A stretch of DNA of 22,695 nucleotides. Origin: Bifidobacteriaceae bacterium. GTDB lineage: Bacteria; Actinomycetota; Actinomycetes; Actinomycetales; WQXJ01. Below the pieces are notes generated by a model. That model was given only the letters and a program-made list of their open reading frames with translations. It ran no database searches and was not told where the DNA came from. The translations under genes and the position numbers were made by a program. The DNA lies in contig JAITIG010000010.1 of the NCBI GenBank assembly GCA_031279575.1, forward strand, positions 1 to 22,695, given 5' to 3'. Below are positions 1 to 6,657 of the stretch, piece after piece. Numbering within the stretch: position 1 is the stretch's first letter; each line of letters starts with the position of its first letter.

Positions 1-948
1 CAGCGGGGCGTCCGCGGGCGCCCCGGCGGCGGCGCGCACCTGGGGGCCGCCGGCCGGCGGGGCGGCCGCCAGCGGCGCGTTGGGGACCAGGTCCGGCCGG
101 CGCGGCAGGCGGTGGCGCCGGCCGATGGCGTCCGCCATCGCCTGCGAGACGGTCACCACGCGGTCGTAGCAGCCGATGAACTCGCGCTCCAAGTTGGCCA
201 AGGCGGCCACGGTGCGCGGCGGTTGGACGGCCAGCCCGGGGATGAACTCGCGCGCGTCGTAGACCAAGGCCACCGGCCGGCCGGCCCGGGCGGCCCGGGC
301 CTGGGCCCAGGCGCCGCTGCCGAGCAGGAAAACATCGTGCGCGTGGATGATGTCCGGGGCCAGCTGGTCGATCAGGGGGGCGAGGGCGATCTCCGCCTCG
401 ATCCACTGCGGCGCCACCACCCGCCAGCGGGCGGCGGCGGGCAGGCGCAGGTAGAACTCGACTTGGCGCCGGCGCCCGGGTTTGGCCGCGGCCGGGTGGG
501 CGTAGGTGCCCGCGGGGCCCGTCCGGGCCGGGCCCAGGCGGGACCAGGCGGCGCGGGCTTTGAGGCCCGCCCGCAGCGCCAGCGACTGGGCCAGGCGGGC
601 GGCCCGGGCGGCCGGCGGGCCCAGGCCGCTGCGCGCCTCCCGGCCCAGCTGGGCGGCCAGGGCGCGCCCGGCCGGGGCCGGGGTGGCCAAGGCGTAGGGC
701 GCCAGGGCCCGCCCGGCCCGCGCCAAACGGGCGCCGGCGCCCCGGCCGGCAAACCGGTTGGGCACCCGTTTGACCAGGACGCGCCCGCCGGGGGCGGCCT
801 GCTCGACCAGGTCCTGGCCGCCGCCGAAGCGCACCCCCAGGGCCACCGCCTGGTAGCCCAACTCCCCCGCCGCCCGCAGGTGGCGCAGCAGCCGGGCGTC
901 GCTGGCGACATCGTTGCCGGCCAGGAACAGAATTTTGGGCGCGCTCAC
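1..948 (-). CDS. Glycosyltransferase family 4, C-terminus cut by window edge
   Basis: The first 316 codons of a GT-B glycosyltransferase are visible; the gene runs off the left edge. It begins GTG AGC GCG CCC AAA ATT CTG, and this GTG overlaps the TGA of the upstream epimerase gene (GTGA at 945-948), so the two are probably translationally coupled. The N-terminus has the usual beta-strand and loop, ILFLAGNDVASDARL, followed by a Rossmann-like half. PDIIHAHDVFLLGSG (about residues 198-212) is the typical end of the GT4 acceptor domain. VTVSQAMADAIG and VPNAP (about 288-292) mark the hinge to the donor-binding domain. The nucleotide-sugar-binding E-x7-E region lies outside the window, so the donor cannot be guessed. 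It is the last visible gene of the six-gene minus-strand operon and probably adds one sugar to the surface glycan on the cytoplasmic face of the membrane. Family assignment is good; acceptor and linkage are unknown. Confidence 0.85.
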   Translation of the reverse strand, partial: MSAPKILFLAGNDVASDARLLRHLRAAGELGYQAVALGVRFGGGQDLVEQAAPGGRVLVKRVPNRFAGRGAGARLARAGRALAPYALATPAPAGRALAAQLGREARSGLGPPAARAARLAQSLALRAGLKARAAWSRLGPARTGPAGTYAHPAAAKPGRRRQVEFYLRLPAAARWRVVAPQWIEAEIALAPLIDQLAPDIIHAHDVFLLGSGAWAQARAARAGRPVALVYDAREFIPGLAVQPPRTVAALANLEREFIGCYDRVVTVSQAMADAIGRRHRLPRRPDLVPNAPLAAAPPAGGPQVRAAAGAPADAPL

Positions 949-2009
949 GGCCCCGCCTCCGCCAAGGCGGCCGCCACCCGCTCGGCCGCCCGGCCGTCGC
1001 CGTAGGGTTGGCCGCGCGGCGCCGTGGGCCAGGGGCGGGCCGCGGCCGGCCCGATCTGGGCCGGCTCGGCCGCCAGCGTGTTCCAGCCGCCGGCCAGGGT
1101 CTCAACCCACTCGGTCTCGCCGCGCACCGTGGTGCAGGGCCGGCCCAGCAGGTAGGCCTCCTTTTGCAGGCCGCCGGAATCGGTCACCACCCCGGCCGAG
1201 TCGATCACCTGGGCCACCAGCTCCGGGTAGGCCAGCGGCTCGGTCAGGCGGATGGCGCCGCGCTCCAGGGCCACCCCCAGGGCGGCCGCCTTGGCCCGCA
1301 GGCGGGGGTGGGCGGCCAGGCGCACCTCGCAGTCGAGCCCCGCCAAAGCCCCGATCACGCCCGCCAGGCGCTCGGCGCCATCGGTGTTGGCGGGCCGGTG
1401 GATGGTGGCCACCAAGAACGGCGCCGCCGCCGGCGGGGGGGCCTGGCGCCAGGCGGGGCGGACGGCATCGGCCACCTGGAGGCAGACGTCTGCCATGACA
1501 TCGCCCACCAGCCGGGCCCGGCCGGCCAAGCCCTCGCGCGCCAAATGCCCCAGCGCCACCTCGGTGGGGGCCAGCAGCAGATCGGCCGCGTGGTCGGTCA
1601 GGACGCGGTTGTGCTCCTCCGGCATGGCCCGGTTGAAGCTGCGCAGGCCGGCTTCGAGGTGGGCGGCCGGCAGGCCCAGTTTGACGGCCGCCAAGGCCGC
1701 CGCCAAGGTGGTGTTGGTGTCGCCGTAGACCAGCACCCAGGCGGGGCGCTCGGCCGCCAGCACGTCCTCCAGGGCCGCCAGCATGGCGCCGGTCTGGCGC
1801 CCGTGCGGGCCGGAGCCCACCCCCAGGTTGGCGTCGGGGGCGGGGATGGCCAAGTCGGCGAAGAACGCGGCGGACATGGCCGCGTCGTAGTGCTGGCCGG
1901 AGTGGACAATCCGGTGCTCCAGGCCGGCCCGGGCCAGCGCCGCCGCCACCGGCGCCAGCTTGACAAACTGCGGGCGCGCGCCAACCACGCTGATCACCAA
2001 CTTTGCCAT
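945..2009 (-). CDS. wecB: Non-hydrolysing UDP-GlcNAc 2-epimerase family protein
   Basis: A 354-residue protein, normal for the non-hydrolysing UDP-GlcNAc 2-epimerases, which interconvert UDP-GlcNAc and UDP-ManNAc type sugars in the cytoplasm. It opens with VVGARPQFVKLAPV. The family's catalytic and binding positions are present: D97 (VYGDTNT), E119 (HLEAGLRSFNR), E131/E132 (MPEEHNR), H204 (ATIHRPAN), the TDSGGLQKEA loop (about 276-285) and GETEW. The GARPQFVK, VHSGQHYD and GVGSGPHG signatures resemble the WbpI/WlbD branch (epimerases acting on uronic-acid forms) more than classical GTRPE WecB, so the substrate may be UDP-GlcNAcA or a diacetamido relative. The ATG start gives the correct family N-terminus. 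No strong Shine-Dalgarno precedes it; a CATACT box lies 6 bases upstream, so a weak internal leaderless start is possible. It sits 35 bases after the coiled-coil gene and overlaps the next glycosyltransferase by 4 bases. The symbol denotes the family, not a proven substrate. Confidence 0.88.
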   Translation of the reverse strand: MAKLVISVVGARPQFVKLAPVAAALARAGLEHRIVHSGQHYDAAMSAAFFADLAIPAPDANLGVGSGPHGRQTGAMLAALEDVLAAERPAWVLVYGDTNTTLAAALAAVKLGLPAAHLEAGLRSFNRAMPEEHNRVLTDHAADLLLAPTEVALGHLAREGLAGRARLVGDVMADVCLQVADAVRPAWRQAPPPAAAPFLVATIHRPANTDGAERLAGVIGALAGLDCEVRLAAHPRLRAKAAALGVALERGAIRLTEPLAYPELVAQVIDSAGVVTDSGGLQKEAYLLGRPCTTVRGETEWVETLAGGWNTLAAEPAQIGPAAARPWPTAPRGQPYGDGRAAERVAAALAEAGP

Positions 2010-2044
2010 CCCAGCAGTATGCCACGGGGGCGGGCGGGGCGGCC

Positions 2045-2794
2045 CTAGCGCGCCCGGCGCGGTTGGCGCGCCAAGCGGGCGGCGCGGCGCCGCCAGTGGC
2101 CCAGTTTGCGCCCCAGGCGGAAAAACGGCGAGGCGGTGACCTCGGCCACGCGCGCCCGCAGGCGCTCGTCCGAGATCTCGTAGGCGGCCACCTCTGAGCG
2201 CAGCGCCTGCTCGATCCGCTCCAAACGGGCGGCCTCGAAGCGGACCTCGTCCAACTCGGCCCGCAGCTGGCCCAGCAGCACGCCCAAGGACGCCTCCGCC
2301 TGCCAGGCGGCCAGCCGCTCCAGGTTGGCCAGCGCCAGCAGCTGCCCGCCCGATGCCGCCGGGGCCGCCTCCAGCCTGCCCCGCCCGCCCGCCGCCAGCT
2401 TGAGCAGGGGGGACACCGCCTCGGGGGCGGCCACGCCCCGGGCCACCAGCGCGGCGCGGCCGCCTGGCAGGCGCAGCAACTCGTAGGCTTGGGCGCCCGC
2501 CTGGGCCAATTGGGCGGCGAGCCGCCGGGCGGGCACCAGCCCCCCGCCCAGCGGCAGGTCCGCCACCAGCCAATCGCCCGCCGCCACCGGCGCCACGCCG
2601 GGCGCCAACACCAGCCGGCCGGGGCCCCGCGGCGCGGCGCCGGGGCCGCTGGAGGCGCTGGGGGCGCTGGGGCCGTTGGGGGCGCTGGGGGCCTGGGCGG
2701 CGGCATCGGCCAGGTAGGCGGGCGCGCCGTCCAACACCTCCACCGCCCAGCCGCGCTGGCGCGCCTCGGCCACCAGCTCCGCCAGCGCTCTCAC
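2045..2794 (-). CDS. Unrecognised Ala-rich protein with C-terminal coiled coil
   Basis: A 249-residue protein that I do not recognise. The GTG start overlaps the TGA of the upstream dehydrogenase (GTGA at 2791-2794), the same junction used elsewhere in this operon, which supports both start and reality. Residues 1-30 look like a small alpha/beta start (LAELVAEARQRGWAVEVLDG). Residues about 33-57 are Ala/Pro/Ser low complexity encoded by 9-base tandem repeats. Residues about 60-130 are a mixed alpha/beta stretch. About 150-218 is a long charged helical segment (LRAELDEVRFEAARLERIEQ) that should form a coiled coil. The end, SPFFRLGRKLGHWRRR, is a basic amphipathic tail of the kind often seen at the end of bacterial glycan-synthesis proteins and could touch the membrane. 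No signal peptide or transmembrane segment is evident. Context suggests a scaffold, a chain-length or modification factor, or a degenerate transferase; none of these is shown by the sequence. Confidence 0.7.
   Translation of the reverse strand: MRALAELVAEARQRGWAVEVLDGAPAYLADAAAQAPSAPNGPSAPSASSGPGAAPRGPGRLVLAPGVAPVAAGDWLVADLPLGGGLVPARRLAAQLAQAGAQAYELLRLPGGRAALVARGVAAPEAVSPLLKLAAGGRGRLEAAPAASGGQLLALANLERLAAWQAEASLGVLLGQLRAELDEVRFEAARLERIEQALRSEVAAYEISDERLRARVAEVTASPFFRLGRKLGHWRRRAARLARQPRRAR
2644..2688 (-). repeat. Five imperfect 9-bp tandem repeats inside a coding region
   Basis: On the plus strand the units read ggccgctgg, aggcgctgg, gggcgctgg, ggccgttgg, gggcgctgg, followed by a diverged copy. 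They encode a tripeptide series of the type AP-S, GP-S, AP-N near residues 36-50 of the coiled-coil protein. The unit is a multiple of three, so copy-number change would lengthen or shorten a linker without shifting frame. Confidence 0.75.
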
Positions 2795-4089
2795 GCCGGC
2801 GCCCCGATGACCAGCCGGGGCGTGCCCCGCCACCGCGCCGGGTCGCTCACCCGGCGGCCGTCCACCAGCACCCTGGCGCCGGGCAGGTCGGCTGGGGCGA
2901 GGGCGGCGTACTCGGGGTGGTCGGCTTGGATGATGGCGGCGTCGACCGGTTGGCCCAACTGGTAGGGCTCGAAGCCGAGCTGGGCCAGCTCGGCCGGGGT
3001 GAACAGCGGGTCGTGCACCAGCGGGCGGGCGCCGCGGGCGGCCAACTCCGCCACCACGCCGAAGACCCCGGAAAAAGCCGTCTCCTTGACCCGCCCGCGG
3101 TAGGAGGCCCCCAGCACCGCCACCCTGAGGCCCGCCAGGTCGCCGTCCAGGGCGGCCTGGGCCAGGTCGACGCCGTGGGCGGGCATCGCCATATTGGCTT
3201 CGCGGGCGGCCCGCACCACGCTGGCCTGCGGGTCGCCGTGCAGGTAGAGCCTGGGGTAGACGGGGATGCAGTGCCCGCCCACGGCGATGCCCGGCTGGTG
3301 GATGTGGGAGTAGGGCTGGGAGTTGGCGGCCTCGATCACCTGGTAGATGTCGATGCCGTGGCGCTCGGCGAAGAGCGCGTACTGGTTGGCCAAGCCGATG
3401 TTGACGTCCCGGTAGGTGGTCTCGGCCAGTTTGGCCAGCTCGGCCGCCTCGGCGCAGCCCAGGTCCCAGACGCCGTTCGGGCGCGGCAGGTCCGGCCGGG
3501 GGTCGAAGTCCAGCACCGCCTGGTAGAAGGCGGCCGCCCGCCGCGCCCCGCGCCCGCTGAGCGCGCCGACCAGCTTGGGGTAGCGCCGCAGGTCCTGGAA
3601 CACCCGCCCGGTCAAGACCCGCTCCGGGCTGAAGGCCAAATCGAAGTCCCGCCCCTCGGTCAAACCGGAGACCTGCTCGATCAGCGGCCGCCAACGCCCG
3701 CGGGTGGTGCCCACCGGCAAGGTGGTCTCGTAAACCACCAGCGCGCCCGGCTCCAGGTGCTCGGCCAAAGACCGGGTGGCCGAGTCCATCCAGCCGAAGT
3801 CCGGCTGCCAGGTGGCCTCCTCGACAAACAACGGCACCACCACCACCACCACCTCGGCCCCGGGCACGGCCTGGCCGTAGTCGGTGGTGGCCCGCAGCGC
3901 CCCGGCCGGGACCAGCTGGGCCAGCTTTTGGGCCAGCTGGGCTTCGCCGGGGAACGGCTCGCGGGCCTGGTTGACGGTCTCAACCAGGGCGGCGTTGACA
4001 TCCACCCCGACCACTTGGTGGCCTTTGGCGGCGAATTGGACCGCCAGCGGCAGCCCGATTTTCCCCAGCGCGATCACCGCGATTTTCAA
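2791..4089 (-). CDS. UDP-glucose/GDP-mannose dehydrogenase family nucleotide-sugar 6-dehydrogenase
   Basis: A 432-residue NAD-dependent dehydrogenase that would oxidise C6 of a UDP-sugar to a uronic acid in two steps. The N-terminal NAD domain starts MKIAVIALGKIGLPLAVQFA. The central domain carries K219 in AELAKLAETTYRDVNIGLAN. The catalytic Cys274 lies in AVGGHCIPVYPR, and the C-terminal UDP-binding domain begins around RVAVLGASYRGRVKET. The start is TTG at 4089: AGAGGGGAG lies 7 bases upstream, and MKIAV is where family members begin. The reading frame opens 11 codons earlier at another TTG (4122), which lacks such a site. The first Gly of the usual GxGxxG is Ala here (ALGKIG). The product could be UDP-ManNAcA, UDP-GlcNAcA or UDP-GlcA; pairing with an epimerase in the same operon favours an N-acetylated uronic acid. 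The gene follows the GT-B-like gene by about 48 bases and overlaps the next gene by 4. Confidence 0.9.
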   Translation of the reverse strand: MKIAVIALGKIGLPLAVQFAAKGHQVVGVDVNAALVETVNQAREPFPGEAQLAQKLAQLVPAGALRATTDYGQAVPGAEVVVVVVPLFVEEATWQPDFGWMDSATRSLAEHLEPGALVVYETTLPVGTTRGRWRPLIEQVSGLTEGRDFDLAFSPERVLTGRVFQDLRRYPKLVGALSGRGARRAAAFYQAVLDFDPRPDLPRPNGVWDLGCAEAAELAKLAETTYRDVNIGLANQYALFAERHGIDIYQVIEAANSQPYSHIHQPGIAVGGHCIPVYPRLYLHGDPQASVVRAAREANMAMPAHGVDLAQAALDGDLAGLRVAVLGASYRGRVKETAFSGVFGVVAELAARGARPLVHDPLFTPAELAQLGFEPYQLGQPVDAAIIQADHPEYAALAPADLPGARVLVDGRRVSDPARWRGTPRLVIGAPA

Positions 4090-4096
4090 CTGCCCG

Positions 4097-4105
4097 CTCC
4101 CCTCT
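4097..4105 (-). promoter_or_regulatory. Ribosome binding site setting the TTG start of the dehydrogenase
   Basis: On the minus strand AGAGGGGAG ends 7 bases before TTG at 4089. It lies inside the in-frame extension to 4122, so it argues that translation begins at 4089 and not at the upstream TTG. Confidence 0.7.
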
Positions 4106-4137
4106 GGCGCCCAAATGGTCAAAATACCCGGACCAGA

Positions 4138-5493
4138 CTACTGGTCGGCGCTGGAGGCCGGTCCCAGGCGGCGGTAAAGCGCCGCCGCCTCGGCCGGGCG
4201 GGCCTGGCGCGCCAGCGGGCTGCCCGGGCCACGGGCGCCGGCCAGGCGCTCCCGGCTGGCCAGGGCGGCTTTGACAGCCAGGCCGGCCTGGCGCGGCTCG
4301 GCTGGGTCGTAGGCCTGCCCGGCGCCGGCCGCCAGCACCGCCTGGGCCAATTCGACCGCGCGCTGGGAGACCACCAGCGGCACCCCGGCCCAAGCGCAGG
4401 CGCCCACGGCCGGCGGGGCGGGCAGCTCGGCCGCGTCCACCGCCCAGGGCACGATGCCGACCGCCGCGCCCGCCAGCGCCGCCGCGGCCAGCCCGGCTGG
4501 CGGCGGTTGGGCCAGGTGGAGGCGCTCGGCCAAGCCGCGCCTGGCGGCTGGGCCGGCCAGGGCGGCGCCGGCGCCGGCGGGCGCGTCTGGGCGGCCCGCC
4601 TCTGGGCAGAACACCAGCAGGTGCAAGTCCGGCACCACTTCGAGCGCGTCCAGCAGCGCCAGCGGCGCCCAGGGCCAGCCCGGCCCCAGGAAGGCGGCCC
4701 CAAGCGGCGTGCCGGGGGCGAGCCCGGCCAGGCCGTGGGCCGTCAAATGGGGGGCCGGGCTTTGCGGCGCCAGCGCCGGCGGCAGGCAGAGAGCCGGGGT
4801 CGCCACCCCCCATGAGGCCAGGCGGGGCAGATCGGCCGGGCGGGGCGCCACCACCAGATCGGCGCCGGTGGCGGCGGCCGCCTGGGGACCGTGGCGGGGA
4901 GGCTCGCAGCCGAGGTGGCGGGGTTGGAAAACGACCCGCGCCGGGCTGCCGCCGCGCCGCAGCAGCCGCGCCGCCAGCGCCGCCGCCGGAGCCAGCTCCA
5001 AGTCCAGCACCTGGATCACCTGCGGCGCCAAGCCGACCAAGGCTGGGACCAGCTCGGCGGCGGCGCCGTCCCACGCCGCCGGGTGCGGCCCGGCTTGGCC
5101 CAGCGGGCGCCAGGCGCTGCGGGCGCGGGCGCGCAGGCGGTGGCCGGCCGCCTGCAAGCCAGTGCGGGCGGCCGGCCCCAGGCCGGGCGCGGCCTGGGCG
5201 CGCAGGCGCTGGGCCGCCAGGCGCTGCCCGCCGGCCCGCTGCTGGGCCATGTCGCGGTAACGCCACCAGGACGCCTTCAAGGGCGCCTGGCCGCCGTCCC
5301 AGCCGCCGCCCAGCCCGAGGCTGGCGGCGCCCTCCCACCGGCCCGCCGCGGCGGGCCCGTCCCAGCCGCCCAGCCACACGGCCGTGGCCTCAAACCCGGC
5401 GGCCAGCGCCCCGCGCAGCGCGTTTTGGGCCGCGCCGTCCAAGCTGAGGCGGCCCAGCGAGACCACGGCCACCTGCCCGGCCGGCCGGCTCAC
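4138..5493 (-). CDS. Probable GT-B fold glycosyltransferase, divergent
   Basis: A 451-residue protein starting at a GTG that overlaps the TGA of the upstream gene (GTGA at 5490-5493). It begins with a beta-strand and Gly-rich turn, QVAVVSLGRLSLDGAAQNAL, typical of the acceptor domain of GT4-like enzymes. Around residues 155-165 PQVIQVLDLEL occupies the place of the usual P-D-V-x-H-x-H-D motif but lacks the histidines. Residues about 210-225 (GADLVVAPRPADLPRL) match the segment where GT4 proteins say that a sugar-bearing intruder residue follows a strand. The second half contains HLLVFCPEAG and AVGIVPWAVDAAELP (about 344-358), then ACAWAGVPLVVSQRAVEL, which matches the K-x-x-E-x-x-A-x-G-x-P-V-V pattern only loosely. 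The fold call rests on this order of motifs and on context between a transferase-like gene and a nucleotide-sugar dehydrogenase. It may be an inactive or unusual member. No membrane segments are evident. Confidence 0.62.
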   Translation of the reverse strand: MSRPAGQVAVVSLGRLSLDGAAQNALRGALAAGFEATAVWLGGWDGPAAAGRWEGAASLGLGGGWDGGQAPLKASWWRYRDMAQQRAGGQRLAAQRLRAQAAPGLGPAARTGLQAAGHRLRARARSAWRPLGQAGPHPAAWDGAAAELVPALVGLAPQVIQVLDLELAPAAALAARLLRRGGSPARVVFQPRHLGCEPPRHGPQAAAATGADLVVAPRPADLPRLASWGVATPALCLPPALAPQSPAPHLTAHGLAGLAPGTPLGAAFLGPGWPWAPLALLDALEVVPDLHLLVFCPEAGRPDAPAGAGAALAGPAARRGLAERLHLAQPPPAGLAAAALAGAAVGIVPWAVDAAELPAPPAVGACAWAGVPLVVSQRAVELAQAVLAAGAGQAYDPAEPRQAGLAVKAALASRERLAGARGPGSPLARQARPAEAAALYRRLGPASSADQ

Positions 5494-6560
5494 GCCGCCC
5501 GCCCTAGAAAACCGGCCGCCAAAGCGGCGGCCGCGGCGGCGCCATCGTGCAACTGGGCGGCGAACCGCTGGCCGGAGGCGGCCAAGGCGGCGCCGGCCGG
5601 GCGGTCGGCCAGCAGCTGGCGCAAAACCTGGGCCAGGGCGCCCGGCTCGGCTTGGGCTATCGGCAAGGCGGCGCCGGCGGCGGCCGCCACCCGGGCGCGG
5701 GTCTCGGCGGCGACGTTGCCCACCACCAGCCGCCCGGCCGCCATCGCCTCGACCGCGCCGGCCCCGTAGCTGCCGATGGCGAACTGGTCCAACACGATGT
5801 CCGCCTGGCGGATGGCGGCCGGCATGGCGGCCGCGGGCACGCCGCCCAGCTCGCGGTACTCGATCAACCCGGCCCGCTCCAACTCCTGGGCGGCGGCGCG
5901 CACCTGGGCGGTGCCCTTCAAGGCGGTGTTCGATGGCGCGTGCGCCACCACCGGCGCCCGGCGCGCCAAGCCGGTCGGCTGGCAGCGCCAAGCCGCCTGG
6001 TCGATGGCCAGCGGGCACCAGGTGGCCTGCGGCAGGTAGTCGAGCAGGTCCGGCGTCGAGACGAAGATCGGCCCGGGGAAGGCCGGGGCCAGGGCCAGGT
6101 TGCGCTGGGCGGTCGCCTCCAACGCCACCCGGGTGGCCTCAGGCAGGCCGGGGAAAGGCGAGAAGGCGTGCCGGCGGGCGTGGCGCGAGGGCGGGCGCAC
6201 CTCCGAGCCGTGCGCCAGCATCGCCACCGCCAGGCCGCGCTGGCGCAGCGCCGCCGCCTCCGCCAGCGGGTCGAAGTGGAACAGGTCGCCGAACAGCGGC
6301 CGGAAAGCCTCAAACAGGACGTGGCTGAAGTTGCCCGCCACATGCTCCCACTGGCGGCGCTGCCAGGCGGAGTCGGCGCGGTATTGGCGCTCGGGGACCG
6401 AGGCGTCGACCGGGAAGCCAAACCGGTTGTTGTCCGCCAGGGCGAAGCTCTCCGCCCGGGCCACCAGCCCGGCCCGCTCGGCCGCCCGCGCCCAGCGGCA
6501 GCCTTGCCCCGCGAAGTTGGCCGGCCCCACAAACAGCGCCTTGGCCTCAACCGCTGACAT
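5490..6560 (-). CDS. Glycosyltransferase-like protein, paralogue of the C-terminal half of the divergent 975-aa protein
   Basis: A 356-residue protein at the head of the minus-strand operon. It matches the last ~355 residues of the divergent neighbour (6658-9585) along its whole length. LFVGPANFAGQGCRWARA pairs with LLIGRMNYANQGRLWAQA, FSHVLFEAFRPLF with ASHILIEDMRTLL, TPDLLDYLPQATW with TPDMLDFLPQAVW, GLIEYREL with GLIEYRSL, and EAMAAGRLVVGNVA with ESMAAGRLVVGHVA. The last pair, with ADIVLDQF before it, resembles the donor-binding end of GT-B transferases (IVLDQ..., E-x-M-A-x-G), so a transferase role is likely but not proven. AHGSE at about 116-120 could be an acceptor-domain motif. The ATG start has no Shine-Dalgarno but a TATGCT box 8 bases upstream, so the message may be leaderless. 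The stop overlaps the next gene's GTG. Confidence 0.72.
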   Translation of the reverse strand: MSAVEAKALFVGPANFAGQGCRWARAAERAGLVARAESFALADNNRFGFPVDASVPERQYRADSAWQRRQWEHVAGNFSHVLFEAFRPLFGDLFHFDPLAEAAALRQRGLAVAMLAHGSEVRPPSRHARRHAFSPFPGLPEATRVALEATAQRNLALAPAFPGPIFVSTPDLLDYLPQATWCPLAIDQAAWRCQPTGLARRAPVVAHAPSNTALKGTAQVRAAAQELERAGLIEYRELGGVPAAAMPAAIRQADIVLDQFAIGSYGAGAVEAMAAGRLVVGNVAAETRARVAAAAGAALPIAQAEPGALAQVLRQLLADRPAGAALAASGQRFAAQLHDGAAAAAALAAGFLGRAA

Positions 6561-6568
6561 GGCCGGTT

Positions 6569-6574
6569 AGCATA
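6569..6574 (-). promoter_or_regulatory. -10 box of the minus-strand glycan operon, probably leaderless
   Basis: TATGCT is read on the minus strand, with 8 bases between it and ATG at 6560. No Shine-Dalgarno lies between, which fits a transcript starting at or next to the ATG, a common actinobacterial arrangement. I see no convincing -35 hexamer 17-18 bases upstream. Confidence 0.5.
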
Positions 6575-6643
6575 CCCGCCCCAAGGCGCCCAGGTCTGCC
6601 CCAGGCGCGCAGTTTGGGCGCGGAGTCCGCCAGGGGGCTCGTC

Positions 6644-6649
6644 TATACT
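6644..6649 (+). promoter_or_regulatory. -10 box of the divergent 975-aa gene, probably leaderless
   Basis: TATACT is followed by 8 bases and then ATG at 6658, mirroring the minus-strand box across a 97-base intergenic region. The spacing would put the transcription start at the ATG, or a base or two before it. No Shine-Dalgarno or clear -35 is present. Confidence 0.55.
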
Positions 6650-6657
6650 CGGTGGCC

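Noticed and set aside
2010..2573. N-terminal extension of the first epimerase frame to 2573
   Set aside because: The extension is Gly/Arg/Ala low complexity overlapping the coiled-coil gene. The family N-terminus begins at ATG 2009.
2917..4815. Long plus-strand open frame opposite the dehydrogenase and GT-B-like genes
   Set aside because: The product is low-complexity and crosses two real genes and their junction. The opposite strand has clear catalytic motifs.
5494..6018. N-terminal extension of the GT-B-like frame to 6018
   Set aside because: The extension overlaps the upstream paralogue gene and is Arg/Gly-rich. The GTGA junction at 5490-5493 gives a natural start.
5547..6557. Plus-strand open frame covering almost all of the 5490-6560 gene
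   Set aside because: The minus-strand product is a clear paralogue of the neighbouring fusion protein, while the plus-strand product is composition-driven.
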